Part shown: positions 1 to 8,794 of the stretch, piece after piece
Numbering within the stretch: position 1 is the first letter of the stretch
Layout: each line of letters starts with the position of its first letter
Source: JBEKUY01 sp049514555
Lineage (GTDB): Bacteria; Acidobacteriota; Terriglobia; Acidiferrales; UBA7541
NCBI GenBank assembly: GCA_049514555.1
Contig: JBEKUY010000003.1
Location: forward strand, 335,092 to 399,091
Direction of reading: 5' to 3'
DNA: 64,000 nt
The notes under the pieces: generated by a model
Told to the model about the DNA's origin: nothing
Databases searched by the model: none
Seen by the model: the letters and a program-made list of their open reading frames with translations, nothing else
Program-made: the position numbers and the translations under genes

Positions 1-1
1 G

Positions 2-1270
2 GCGTCGCGTTCGCTCGCCAAGCTCCCGCACGAGAGCCGGAATGAAGTTTTGATTGCGGTGGCGAAGGCGATCGAGACGAACGCGCGGGCCATCCTTGAG
101 GCCAACGCGCGCGATTGCGGCGACGCGAAGATTTCGGTGGAAGGCGGAAGAATGTCTTCCGCGATGTTCAAGCGGCTGCAGGTGAATGGGCGCGGGATCG
201 AGGAGATGGCAGAGCGAGTGCGCGACGTGGTTCGCCTGGCGGACCCTTTAGGGCGGCGGCTGGCGGCGACCGAACTCGACGATGGGCTGGTCCTCTATAA
301 GGAGTCGTGCCCGCTGGGCGTCGTCGGCATCATCTTTGAGGCGAGGCCCGAGGTGATCCCGCAGGTGGCCTCGTTGACGCTGAAGTCGGGCAACGCCGTG
401 ATTTTCAAGGGGGGCGTTCAGGCGGCCCACACGAACGAAGCGCTCGTGTCCATCTGGCGCGAATGCCTGGAAAAGTTTCCGGCGGTGCCTGCGGACTCGA
501 TCCAGTTGCTGCAGACCCGCGCCGACGTGGCGGAGCTGCTGAAGCTAAACCACGACGTGGATTTGATGATTCCGCGGGGCTCGCGCGAACTGGTCGAGTA
601 CGTGATGGAACACAGCCGCATACCCGTGCTCGGGCACGGCGAAGGAATCTGCCACGTTTACGTGGACCGCGCCGCGGACATCGAGAAGGCGCTGGCGGTC
701 ACGCTGGATTCCAAGACGGAGTATCCCGCAGTGTGCAACGCGGCAGAGACGCTGCTGGTTCATCGAGACATCGCGCCAAGTTTCCTGCCGAAGGCGTTCG
801 CGAAGCTGAGAGGGGCGGGTGTGGAAGTGCGCGGCTGCCCTCGCACGATCGCGCTGCTGGCGACGCCCGAAGTGGTGCCGGCGACGGAGAAGGATTGGGC
901 CACCGAGTATGGCGATCTGATCCTTTCGGTCAAAATCGTGAGTAATGTGGACGAGGCCATCGCCCACGTCAATCGCTACGGCACGCGGCACACGGAGACC
1001 ATCGTCACCGAGGACGCGGAAGCGGCGAAGAAGTTCATGGATGAAGTGGACGCCGCCGGAGTTTTCCAGAATGCCTCGACGCGGTTTTCCGATGGTTTCC
1101 GCTACGGTTTCGGCGCCGAAATCGGCATCAGCAACGGCAAGCTGCACGCGCGCGGACCGGTCGGCCTCGACGGCCTCACCACCTACAAGTACAAGCTCTA
1201 CGGCAACGGCCACACCGTGGCCGATTACAGCACGGGAGTGAAGCACTTCAAGCACCGCCCACTCCAGTGA
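2..1270 (+). CDS. proA: Gamma-glutamyl phosphate reductase, 5' end cut by window edge
   Basis: Cytosolic NADPH-dependent reductase that turns gamma-glutamyl phosphate into glutamate semialdehyde, the second step of proline synthesis. The reading frame is open from base 2, and the residues before the first possible start (TTG at 50) already match the ProA N-terminus (ASRSLAKLP), so the real start lies left of the window. Visible are the cofactor-loop region EARPEVIPQ, the glycine-rich stretch KSGNAVIFKGG and the catalytic cysteine in PAVCNAAETL (codon 734-736). About 422 residues are present, close to the usual 415-420, so only a few are missing. It converges on homoserine dehydrogenase with 21 bp between the stops. 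Family assignment is certain. Confidence 0.95.
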   Translation, partial: ASRSLAKLPHESRNEVLIAVAKAIETNARAILEANARDCGDAKISVEGGRMSSAMFKRLQVNGRGIEEMAERVRDVVRLADPLGRRLAATELDDGLVLYKESCPLGVVGIIFEARPEVIPQVASLTLKSGNAVIFKGGVQAAHTNEALVSIWRECLEKFPAVPADSIQLLQTRADVAELLKLNHDVDLMIPRGSRELVEYVMEHSRIPVLGHGEGICHVYVDRAADIEKALAVTLDSKTEYPAVCNAAETLLVHRDIAPSFLPKAFAKLRGAGVEVRGCPRTIALLATPEVVPATEKDWATEYGDLILSVKIVSNVDEAIAHVNRYGTRHTETIVTEDAEAAKKFMDEVDAAGVFQNASTRFSDGFRYGFGAEIGISNGKLHARGPVGLDGLTTYKYKLYGNGHTVADYSTGVKHFKHRPLQ

Positions 1271-1291
1271 CGTCAGCGGATCCGCTCGATT

Positions 1292-2632
1292 TCACATTTG
1301 AAGAATGGGCAGGCAGAGAGGCGCCTGGACGTTGAAATCCAGGCCGGCGATTTCCTCGAGCGCCTGATCGAGCAGCGCAGTGCTGCACGGTTCCAGGGTC
1401 ATGACGAAGGGGAGAGTAGTGTGAGGATAGCCCGGCTTCTGGAGCACCGCGTCAATGCTGATATCGAACTTTGACAACACCGTGCCCAGCGCGGCGATGA
1501 TTCCCGGCCGGTCCTTGACGACGAAGCGAAGATAATGCGGCACGGTGAAGTCACCGCTGACGGCATCCGGAACTTCCGCGGCGGATGCGGACGAAGCGAG
1601 CGGCGCGCCGGCGCTTCGCGCAATGGAGTAGAGGTCGGAAACGACGGCCACCGCCGTTGGGTCACCCCCGGCTCCGAAACCGGAAAACACCGTCTGCTCC
1701 GAGAACTCCCCCGTCGCCACGACCATATTCTTGTTTCTCTCCACGTGCGCCATCAAGCAGGATGCCGGAATCAGGGCCGGCTGAACGGCGGCGGAAAGGC
1801 GCAGGCCATCCGAGGTGTCCTTCCTGGCCAGGGAAATCTGCCGGATCGTGCAGTTGAGATCGTGCGCGTAAACAAAGTCCACCGCATCGATGGTGGAAAT
1901 CGGCCGGCAGGGGATCTGCTCGGTGCGCACCTCGGTGCGCAAACCCGCCTGCGTCAGAATGACCAGCTTCGCGCGGGCGTCGAAGCCTTCCACGTCGGCA
2001 GTGGGGTCGGCCTCGGCGAAGCCCAGTTTCTGCGCTTCCTTCAAGGCCGCCTGGAAAGTGGTTCCGTTGGCTTCCATTTTCGTGAGAATGAAATTGCAGG
2101 TGCCGTTCAGAATGCCGGCAATCTCGTAGAGACGGTCGCCGGCCAATCCCTCCTGGATTCCGATGATCACCGGGATCCCCCCGGCAACCGAGGCGCCAAA
2201 CTCGATTCGTTTACCCACTTCATCCGCCAACTTCTGCAGCTCGGTGCCGCATTCGGCGATGAGCATCTTGTTGGCCGTGACCACCGACTTGCCGGCGCGC
2301 AGAGCTTTCCGGATCCAGTCGCCGGCAGGTTTCAGGCCGCCGATCAGCTCGACGACAACGTCCACGTCAGAGGCGAGCACTGCGTTGAAGCTTGAGGGCC
2401 AGTGCATCTGCTTCGGCACCCACTCGATTTCTCGTTTTGACAGATCGCGATCGAGGATGTGGGTCAGTTGCAGCGGCCCATCGGCACTGCGGCACAGAAT
2501 CTTGGCGACGGAAGTTCCCACCGTGCCCATGCCGAGGAGCGCTATCTTCAGGTTCTTGACGGCGCGCGGGGCGGCCTTCTTCGGCGCGGGTTTGCTCTTC
2601 TTGTGAGACTTCGAAGAAATGCGTTTGGCCAC
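1292..2632 (-). CDS. hom: Homoserine dehydrogenase with C-terminal ACT domain
   Basis: Reduces aspartate semialdehyde to homoserine, the branch point to threonine and methionine. The 446-residue protein starts with a basic extension of about 27 residues (many K, R, P), followed by the nucleotide-binding GMGTVG loop. The core carries TANKMLIAECG, GILNGTCNFILTKM and the conserved DVEGFDARAKL lysine motif. The last 80 residues form an ACT domain (VVKDRPGIIAALG), which in this family usually senses the end product threonine, so feedback control is likely. The basic extension is unusual, and a start nearer the dinucleotide fold cannot be excluded. It is the last gene of the minus-strand run that also holds nth and rdgB. 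Confidence 0.95.
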   Translation of the reverse strand: MAKRISSKSHKKSKPAPKKAAPRAVKNLKIALLGMGTVGTSVAKILCRSADGPLQLTHILDRDLSKREIEWVPKQMHWPSSFNAVLASDVDVVVELIGGLKPAGDWIRKALRAGKSVVTANKMLIAECGTELQKLADEVGKRIEFGASVAGGIPVIIGIQEGLAGDRLYEIAGILNGTCNFILTKMEANGTTFQAALKEAQKLGFAEADPTADVEGFDARAKLVILTQAGLRTEVRTEQIPCRPISTIDAVDFVYAHDLNCTIRQISLARKDTSDGLRLSAAVQPALIPASCLMAHVERNKNMVVATGEFSEQTVFSGFGAGGDPTAVAVVSDLYSIARSAGAPLASSASAAEVPDAVSGDFTVPHYLRFVVKDRPGIIAALGTVLSKFDISIDAVLQKPGYPHTTLPFVMTLEPCSTALLDQALEEIAGLDFNVQAPLCLPILQM

Positions 2633-2689
2633 GGCTTCATCCCCTCGCTTCCATTTCGATGAGCTGAGTTCGTCCTACCGGCTGCCGCG

Positions 2690-2938
2690 CTATTCTCGAT
2701 CTCTCAATTTGAGCTTGCTCTTGTTTTCTTCGAGAAACGCACGGAGCGCGTCGACGGAATCGAGCAGGCGCACCCACTGCTCGTAGTAGAGTGTCACCGG
2801 AAAGCGGCCGAGCCCATAGACGCTGACGCCGCCCTTCTCTCCGACCCTGAATTCCAGGCTGCCTTTCTTCCTGGGGCCAACCTGCTTCTCGAGTTCCGCG
2901 ATGCGGGCCAGCAGCTCTTCTTTGCTTGGTTCCGACAT
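2690..2938 (-). CDS. Small conserved-looking protein of unknown function
   Basis: An 82-residue acidic/basic protein with no signal peptide or membrane segment. The first 20 residues (SKEELLARIAELEKQV) are heptad-like and may form a short coiled coil. The middle (EFRVGEKGGVSVYGLGRFPVTLYYEQW) reads like a compact beta sheet. The C-terminus is a charged helix. Similar small proteins ending in a single alpha/beta unit occur in several phyla without known role. It sits between nth and hom on the same strand, 55 bp from nth. Coding quality is good, but I do not recognise the family. Confidence 0.7.
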   Translation of the reverse strand: MSEPSKEELLARIAELEKQVGPRKKGSLEFRVGEKGGVSVYGLGRFPVTLYYEQWVRLLDSVDALRAFLEENKSKLKLRDRE

Positions 2939-2993
2939 GGTCTTTCACTCCTGGCAGAGATTATCGAACTTTCTTCGGTTCTGGTGGATGCCT

Positions 2994-3725
2994 CTACACG
3001 GTCTTCTCTTTGGAATAGCAAATGCGCTCGAGGTTGCACTCGGCGCACTTCGGCTTCCGCGCCTGGCACACGCGCCGCCCGTGCCAGATGATCTGGTGCG
3101 AAAAAAGGATCCACTTTCCTTGAGGGATCACGCGCATCAGGTCCTGCTCGACTTTCTTCGGATCCGTGTTGGGGCTCAAATCGAGCCGCTTCGAAAGCCG
3201 CAACACGTGCGTATCGACCACGATCCCCGACGAAATCCCGTACGCGGTTCCGAGCACGACGTTCGCCGTTTTTCGCGCCACCCCCGGCAGCGTCAGCATC
3301 TCTTCCATCGTGCGCGGCACCTTGCCACCGAATTGCTCGACGATCGCCTTGCTCGCGCCCATGATGGACTTCGTCTTGTTGCGGAAAAAACCGGTAGGCC
3401 GCACGTCCTGTTCGAGCTCGCGCGGGTTGGCGTAGGCGAAAGCCGCCGGTGTGGGATATTTTTTGTATAGAGTTTCGGTCACCTGATTGACGCGCGCATC
3501 CGTGCACTGCGCTGAGAGAATCGTCGAGATGAGAAGCTGAAACGGGTTGTCGTGCGTCAATTCACAGGACGCCTGGGGATAAGCGTCGTCCAGTTTGGCG
3601 AGAATCGCCGCGACCCGCTTTGGGTCAGTCTTCGCCGCGGGTCCCATCACCTTTGCGGCTCGTTTTCCCTTGGCGGGGGCGCGGGCCCCGGCGACTTTCT
3701 TCGTAGGTTTCCTTTTGCTGGCCAT
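2994..3725 (-). CDS. nth: Endonuclease III (DNA glycosylase/AP lyase)
   Basis: Base-excision-repair enzyme that removes oxidised pyrimidines and cleaves the abasic site. Taking the ATG at 3725 gives 243 residues: a basic N-terminal tail of about 33 residues, then the HhH-GPD fold. Visible are the helix-hairpin-helix LPGVARKTA with catalytic Lys152, the catalytic Asp171 in VVDTHV, and the four-cysteine iron-sulfur loop Cys220-X6-Cys227-X2-Cys230-X5-Cys236. The open frame continues upstream to 4304, but that part overlaps rdgB antisense-frame sequence and has no Nth similarity, so the internal start is right. All key residues are present. Confidence 0.95.
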   Translation of the reverse strand: MASKRKPTKKVAGARAPAKGKRAAKVMGPAAKTDPKRVAAILAKLDDAYPQASCELTHDNPFQLLISTILSAQCTDARVNQVTETLYKKYPTPAAFAYANPRELEQDVRPTGFFRNKTKSIMGASKAIVEQFGGKVPRTMEEMLTLPGVARKTANVVLGTAYGISSGIVVDTHVLRLSKRLDLSPNTDPKKVEQDLMRVIPQGKWILFSHQIIWHGRRVCQARKPKCAECNLERICYSKEKTV

Positions 3726-3816
3726 CGGCGGGAAAACTATAGCATAGCTGGCGCAGTTGCTCCGCCACACGGAGGGGCGCCCGGCCTCCTTCGGGCGGGC
3801 TGCGCCCCTTCGCATA

Positions 3817-4425
3817 TCAAGTTGCGGCGACGAAGCCGAGGAGCTTCCTGAACGCTCTTCCGCGATGGCTATATTGGTTCTTTTCGCCGGCGCAAAGCTC
3901 GGCGAAAGTCTTTCCCGCCGGCTCGAAGAAAAATACCGGATCGTATCCGAACCCGCCCTCGCCGCGCGGCGCTTCGACGATGCGTCCATCCACGCGATCG
4001 CTAAAGAGGGCCCTTGCGCGTCCGGCCTCGGCGAGCGCGATGGTGCAGACGAAATGAGCTGCGCGTTCCACGCCTTGTTTTCCGTGCAGCGCGTCCAGGA
4101 GCTTTTGGATGCGCTGCAGGTTGGTAGCGCTCGCCCCCGCGTACCGCGCCGATTGCACCCCTGGCGCGCCTCCGAGCGAGGGCACGATGAGCCCCGAATC
4201 GTCCGCGAACACGAGCCCCGCAGCGAGTCGCGAGTAGTAGAGGGCTTTGCCAAGCGCGTTCTCGGCAAACGTGGACGCATCTTCCTCGAAAGAGGGTAGG
4301 GCATCGAATCCCGGAATCAATTCGATCTGAAATGAGGAGGAATTTACGGCCGCCGCGATCGCACGAAACTCGCGCAGTTTCGCGGCGTTCGACGAGGCCA
4401 GAAAAAGTTTAGCGGACGCGGGCAC
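3817..4425 (-). CDS. rdgB: XTP/dITP pyrophosphatase (HAM1/RdgB family)
   Basis: Hydrolyses non-canonical purine triphosphates (dITP, XTP) to monophosphates, cleaning the nucleotide pool. The 202-residue length is normal. The N-terminal ASSNAAKLREF matches the family's SxNxxKxxE motif. FEEDASTFAENALGKA, the metal-binding ADDSGL and the C-terminal GFGYDPVFFF and YSHRGRA segments are all present. It starts with GTG inside the last codons of rph (17-bp overlap), a strong sign of translational coupling. The rph-rdgB pair is a common bacterial arrangement. Confidence 0.93.
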   Translation of the reverse strand: MPASAKLFLASSNAAKLREFRAIAAAVNSSSFQIELIPGFDALPSFEEDASTFAENALGKALYYSRLAAGLVFADDSGLIVPSLGGAPGVQSARYAGASATNLQRIQKLLDALHGKQGVERAAHFVCTIALAEAGRARALFSDRVDGRIVEAPRGEGGFGYDPVFFFEPAGKTFAELCAGEKNQYSHRGRAFRKLLGFVAAT

Positions 4426-5197
4426 CGAAGTTGTATTGAACGAGCGCGCGCTGGTGTTCGGTGAGCCGGCGAATGCCGGCGGCCGCGAGCGCCAGCAAGT
4501 CCTGCATTTCGCTTCCGCTGAACGGACGGCCTTCGGCCGTCGCCTGGATTTCCACGAATCGCCCGCTCCCGGTCATCACCACGTTCATGTCCACTTCGGC
4601 GCGCGAGTCTTCGTCGTAAGCCAGATCGAGCAGCGCGCGCCCGTCCACCAACCCCACGCTCGTGGCTGCCACAGAATCCTCGAGCGGAAAATGTTTCAGA
4701 ATGCCCGCCGCCACCAGCCGTTCCATCGCCAGCCCCAGCGCCACGAACGCCCCGGTGACGGAAGCCGTGCGCGTCCCGCCATCCGCCTGGATGACGTCGC
4801 AATCGATCCACACGGTGCGCTCCCCGAGCGCTTCCTGATTGATCACGGCGCGCAGCGAGCGGCCGATGAGCCGCTGAATCTCGAGCGTGCGGCCGGACTG
4901 TTTTCCCCGGGTAGCCTCGCGCTGCGTGCGTTGCTCGGTGGCGCGCGGCAACATCCCGTATTCGCTCGTGACCCATCCCTTGCCCGAGCCTTTCATGAAC
5001 GAGGGCACGCCGTCGTTCACCGTGGCCGTGCAGATCACGCGGGTCTGCCCGATTTCGATGAGCACGCTGCCTTCCGCCGTGGAGACGAAGTCCGGCGTGA
5101 TTTTCACCGGCCGAATCTGGTCTGCGGCGCGACCGTCGTTCCGCACGCGTCCTCCATTTTCAGGGGTTCCAGGCAGTTCCGGCTCTCGGGGTTTCAA
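4409..5197 (-). CDS. rph: Ribonuclease PH
   Basis: Phosphorolytic 3'-5' exoribonuclease that trims tRNA 3' ends. The 262 residues include the family's opening RNDGRAADQIRPV, the phosphate-binding arginines in SGRTLEIQRLIGRSLRAV, and VIQADGGTRTASVTGA near the active site. The first codon is TTG at 5197, giving a 17-residue N-terminal extension before the conserved block. No better start is seen. It overlaps rdgB downstream by 17 bp, so the two are probably co-translated. In Bacillus-type genomes the same pair follows gerM. Here the GerMN gene lies 2.8 kb upstream on the same strand. Confidence 0.96.
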   Translation of the reverse strand: MKPREPELPGTPENGGRVRNDGRAADQIRPVKITPDFVSTAEGSVLIEIGQTRVICTATVNDGVPSFMKGSGKGWVTSEYGMLPRATEQRTQREATRGKQSGRTLEIQRLIGRSLRAVINQEALGERTVWIDCDVIQADGGTRTASVTGAFVALGLAMERLVAAGILKHFPLEDSVAATSVGLVDGRALLDLAYDEDSRAEVDMNVVMTGSGRFVEIQATAEGRPFSGSEMQDLLALAAAGIRRLTEHQRALVQYNFGARVR

Positions 5198-5326
5198 TTC
5201 CTAGGGGCCGGTGGGTTCAGTTTGCCGGGTGCCGCTCCGGGTGTCAACTTGTCCGCTCTGGAGGTTTCGACCGGTTCAGGTCGTGTGGCCAAGGAGTCGT
5301 CGAGAGTCGGCCCCTAAACCGGAAGG

Positions 5327-6040
5327 TTACATTGCTCTTTTGGCGGTCAGGTAGACAACCCAGGCCATAAGCAGCCAAGCCATGACATTCAAGAACAGTA
5401 CGAGTGTGGGCCGGGGCATCTTTTTTCGTAAGCGACAGATCGAATAGGATCCCAACCCTTGCAAGAGAAGGAATGTTCCTCCTGCGGCCAGAACGATTCT
5501 CCTGTTGTGTGAGGTGACGAGAAAAAAGCATGCCACGGCCAAGAACATAAGGATAAGAATGGGAAGGAAACGAACCTTAGGCTTTACCAGTGCGACTGGG
5601 CAATACGCTACCAGCGCAGTCTTCAATTCTTCAAACCCACTGACCTCCGTAGGGATCGCTATTTTTTGGTGGAGCTCGCCACCTTTGACGAGCAACCAGC
5701 CAGCAGTCTGATGGAGCGAAGCGATCTGCGCCAAAGGAATCTCGACAGTTTGGTTCCCTTCGCGTGTCTGACTTAGCCTTCCATCCGACAGCTCGAACTG
5801 GTAGCTCTCCTTGAGTTTCCTTACGTTCGCTCTTGAAACTAGCCCTGTGCCGACCACAATCACCGATACCATGAGCGCCATCGTGGCCCATCCGAGCAGT
5901 TCTCTTCCTGAATCTCCGATATCTATCGGGTCGTATAGTGAGAAGATCAGAATTCCGACCAGAAGCAGGACCGTGCCCCAGGCCAGAATTCGGAAGGGGC
6001 GCCAGTTCTCGGAGCGGCGCGGAACACGATAGAGTGACAT
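5327..6040 (-). CDS. Predicted inner-membrane protein, unknown function
   Basis: About 237 residues from the ATG at 6040; a TTG two codons upstream is also possible. The pattern is two N-terminal membrane segments (about residues 20-40 and 50-72), a soluble stretch of about 85 residues (YQFELSDGRLSQTREGNQTVEIPLAQIASLHQ, which resembles a small PH-like beta domain), then three or four C-terminal membrane segments. No catalytic motif is seen. Together with the neighbouring lipoprotein gene it is inserted between the GerMN gene and rph. No clear Shine-Dalgarno sequence precedes the start. Function unknown. Confidence 0.65.
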   Translation of the reverse strand: MSLYRVPRRSENWRPFRILAWGTVLLLVGILIFSLYDPIDIGDSGRELLGWATMALMVSVIVVGTGLVSRANVRKLKESYQFELSDGRLSQTREGNQTVEIPLAQIASLHQTAGWLLVKGGELHQKIAIPTEVSGFEELKTALVAYCPVALVKPKVRFLPILILMFLAVACFFLVTSHNRRIVLAAGGTFLLLQGLGSYSICRLRKKMPRPTLVLFLNVMAWLLMAWVVYLTAKRAM

Positions 6041-6094
6041 CGGCAAGGAGTATATAGCAAGAATAACGAGTGGATTCGTAGATGTCTTCGCACG

Positions 6095-7891
6095 CTAGCG
6101 ATACGCCGTCCACATATCGTCAATGAACGTGTACTGAGGGAACTCGCCCTGGAGCCAATATCGCGTTTGGCCCTGCCGCTCCCAGTCCTGGCTGTAATCA
6201 AAGCCGGATTGCGCCTTGATTTCGGCGACAGCCTGAGCATCGTTTTCAGTCATCCAGCGATCCACATAGTCGAAGAATGCGGGGTAATCCCAAACGCTTT
6301 CCGCATGGAGGAGATGGATCGCGAGCGCCTCACCCACCCAAGAGACGGACGTGCAACACCTGCGATACGCCTCACCGAGTTGCTCGTTGCCGTTTATCAG
6401 AGGCCAATTGGCCGGCTGCAGTTGTTCATAGGGGCCGTATAAGCCGGGGCTGACCGGCTGGCCGGTCGTGGTCACGCCATAGTGGCCGCCGTAAATCACG
6501 GTTGCGCCCTGCCAAGCCTGCTGATAGGTCCCGGCGGGAGGAATCTGGTTTACGTAGACCGTCTGCATATCCTCGCCGAACTGGTTTGGATGCGCCGCCG
6601 ATGCATTCTTCATGGCGTCGTTATCCAGCAAAATCCCGGCGAAAATGATGGGCAGTTTTCTGCCGCTGCGGTGTCCGCCGAACGCCGGCCATCCGTAACC
6701 GGCCTGCAAGCAGCCGTACAAATCGATGCCGTATTGCACGAAGTAGTTCGTGAGGCTGAGCTTTTGGTCGGCGGGGAAATTCAGCATCAGAAGCAGAGAA
6801 GCGTAGGAATCGGCGAAGGCAATGTGCTGGCCGTAGCTGGGCATGTATTCGGCCGGCGCATCGAAAAGGAACGCGTTCGTATCGATCCAGGGTCTCCGAT
6901 ACCAGGACTCGAATTGCGCGAGTGTCGGCGTGCCCGAAGGATTCGGCGGTGCGAGAGAAGGCAAAAGGTTTCTCTGCAATGAGTCAGCGTGATAGATCGT
7001 CTGGCTTCGGTCGCAGTAAGACGGCCGGAAGGCGTCGGCAGAAGGCGCCACTGCGAGCACGGTGAGCACGGAGACCGTGCGCACTGGGCTGGCACTCATG
7101 TCGGAGGCGCGCATCACCTCCGGAAGCGAGTGAATCTGGGCCAGGCTGATGGAGGACACCAGCGCGTCCCCGGGCTTCAAGGTGATCGGGGGATAGGCCC
7201 GCAGCGTGGCATCAAACCACCACGATTCGTCTGTCCCGTCGTTGAGCCTCGAATCGAAACCGCTCTTGCCGTCCGCCGTGGGCAGATTCAGCACGGACCC
7301 GTTCAAATAAGGTGAGGAAGTTGTCGGGGGAGGGTCAATGCCGGTAATGGTGACCGCGCCCACGACGTAGTAATCGCCGGTGACGAATTGCCCCACCGAA
7401 ACAGGCTGGCTAAAGGTCCAGGTGATGCCATCTTTCGTGACCGAAGACGCAGTTCCAGGGGGGGGCGGTAAAGCGGTGACCGTCACGATTGCTTTGGCCG
7501 ACTTCGTGCTGTCCGCCGAACTCGTGGCAGTGACGCTGAAGCTGCCGGCAGTGTTCCCCGCGGTGTAGAGGCCGGAGGTCGAAACCGTCCCGCCAGTAGC
7601 CGTCCAAGTGACGCTGGTGTTCGACGATCCGGTAACGGTGGCAGAAAACGGCTGTGTGCCTCCCACTTGAACCGACGCAGAAACCGGGTTGATTTTGACC
7701 ACGACGCCCGGCGGATTCGAAGGATTTGGGGAACCAGCGAAGCTTCCGCAACCTTCGAGGCCCAACATCGCCAGCGGAAGCGAAAGGAGTGCGATCGCTA
7801 TCCAGGCTGGGTAACGATTCTGTCGGCCAGGGGCCGCTATGTTCGTTGAAGCAAGCAAGCGTTCCCGCATAGTTTTCAGTTTCAGACACAT
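6095..7891 (-). CDS. Secreted lipoprotein-like protein with bacterial Ig-like domain
   Basis: 598 residues. After a basic N-terminus comes a hydrophobic segment ending in LGLEGC, an imperfect lipobox, so the protein is exported and perhaps lipid-anchored. Residues about 65-140 form a Big2-type Ig-like domain (VVVKINPVSASVQVGGTQ... VTWTATGG). The large C-terminal part is rich in W, Y and P and includes DESWWFDATLRAYPPITL and a long WERQGQTRYWLQGEFPQY tail. I do not recognise an enzymatic fold there. Such Ig-like plus unknown-domain secreted proteins are common in Acidobacteria. The ATG at 7870 is an alternative start. No obvious operon partner. Confidence 0.75.
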   Translation of the reverse strand: MCLKLKTMRERLLASTNIAAPGRQNRYPAWIAIALLSLPLAMLGLEGCGSFAGSPNPSNPPGVVVKINPVSASVQVGGTQPFSATVTGSSNTSVTWTATGGTVSTSGLYTAGNTAGSFSVTATSSADSTKSAKAIVTVTALPPPPGTASSVTKDGITWTFSQPVSVGQFVTGDYYVVGAVTITGIDPPPTTSSPYLNGSVLNLPTADGKSGFDSRLNDGTDESWWFDATLRAYPPITLKPGDALVSSISLAQIHSLPEVMRASDMSASPVRTVSVLTVLAVAPSADAFRPSYCDRSQTIYHADSLQRNLLPSLAPPNPSGTPTLAQFESWYRRPWIDTNAFLFDAPAEYMPSYGQHIAFADSYASLLLMLNFPADQKLSLTNYFVQYGIDLYGCLQAGYGWPAFGGHRSGRKLPIIFAGILLDNDAMKNASAAHPNQFGEDMQTVYVNQIPPAGTYQQAWQGATVIYGGHYGVTTTGQPVSPGLYGPYEQLQPANWPLINGNEQLGEAYRRCCTSVSWVGEALAIHLLHAESVWDYPAFFDYVDRWMTENDAQAVAEIKAQSGFDYSQDWERQGQTRYWLQGEFPQYTFIDDMWTAYR

Positions 7892-8008
7892 AGGCTAGCG
7901 ACCCGGCACTCCCAGCGTCTACTGGTCTGAGGGACAGACTTGGCACAGTCTGTGGGGCCATTTGCCAAGAGTTGGGCGCGGCAAGGATCGCGCTCAGGCG
8001 CGTATCGG

Positions 8009-8794
8009 TTAGTGCGGAGATTGGCCCGCTGGCGGTGTCGGCGCAGGATTCTTCGCTGGCCCGGGGGTTTGCGGATTCGGCGCGGGTGCGGGCGGGGCCT
8101 GCGTTGGGCCTGGAGCGGCCCCAGACGGTGATGGTTGCGCAGCCGCTGGCCCGCCACTTGGCGTGGCGGCAGGCGCTGTAGGCGCAGACACGGGCGCAGG
8201 CGTTCCTAGGAAGTACACGGGGAAGTAGCCGGTCAAATCGAGGTGTCCTGCCAGGGTTTCCACTTCTTGGCCGTGAATCAGAATCTTCAGCCGTCGCACC
8301 TGCGGCACGTTCGCCTGGAGCGTACGTTCGATGGATTCCACCGCCAGCTCTTCGCTCTGGATACCCGAGGGCATCGAGCTCGATAGCGCCTCGGAAAAAT
8401 CGGCGATGCCGGTGCCGTCCGGCAGGAGGTAGAACTCGATCAACGCAGCGTCGGCCGGCAGCGTGCGCAGTTCGACGTCCACCGGTCCCGCGAGCAGCGT
8501 ATTGAGTACTTGTTTGGCCCGCAGCGCCGGGTCTTTCGAAAGGGGCAGCTCGATGACGACGGGCGCAAGCGCCCAGGGCTCGTCCTCCGCCGCCCAGAAT
8601 AGCTTGGCTTTTGTCTTGACGTCGCTCGGCGTCACGATCACGGGCTGGGTCAGTTCACGCTGGGCCTGTTCCTCCGTGCGCCGCGCGTTCTGCTGCAGTT
8701 CTCGCTCGCGGCGCCGCAGCCGGAGCAGGCTGATCGCCGCAAACACCACGGCCACCGCCAGCACGAAGACCGTCCATCGCATCCACCGCGGCAT
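8009..8794 (-). CDS. GerMN-domain membrane-anchored protein
   Basis: 261 residues with one N-terminal membrane anchor (MRWTVFVLAVAVVFAAISLL), a linker, and a GerMN domain (about residues 60-195, containing ALIEFYLLPDGTGIADFS). The tail of about 60 residues is almost pure A, P and G. The start at 8794 is fixed by an ATGA overlap with the stop of the upstream amidase gene. The longer in-frame ORF to 8872 is discounted. GerMN proteins act at the cell envelope and are often encoded next to peptidoglycan amidases, as here. The role in this non-sporulating-looking context is probably wall remodelling (inference). Confidence 0.88.
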   Translation of the reverse strand: MPRWMRWTVFVLAVAVVFAAISLLRLRRRERELQQNARRTEEQAQRELTQPVIVTPSDVKTKAKLFWAAEDEPWALAPVVIELPLSKDPALRAKQVLNTLLAGPVDVELRTLPADAALIEFYLLPDGTGIADFSEALSSSMPSGIQSEELAVESIERTLQANVPQVRRLKILIHGQEVETLAGHLDLTGYFPVYFLGTPAPVSAPTAPAATPSGGPAAAQPSPSGAAPGPTQAPPAPAPNPQTPGPAKNPAPTPPAGQSPH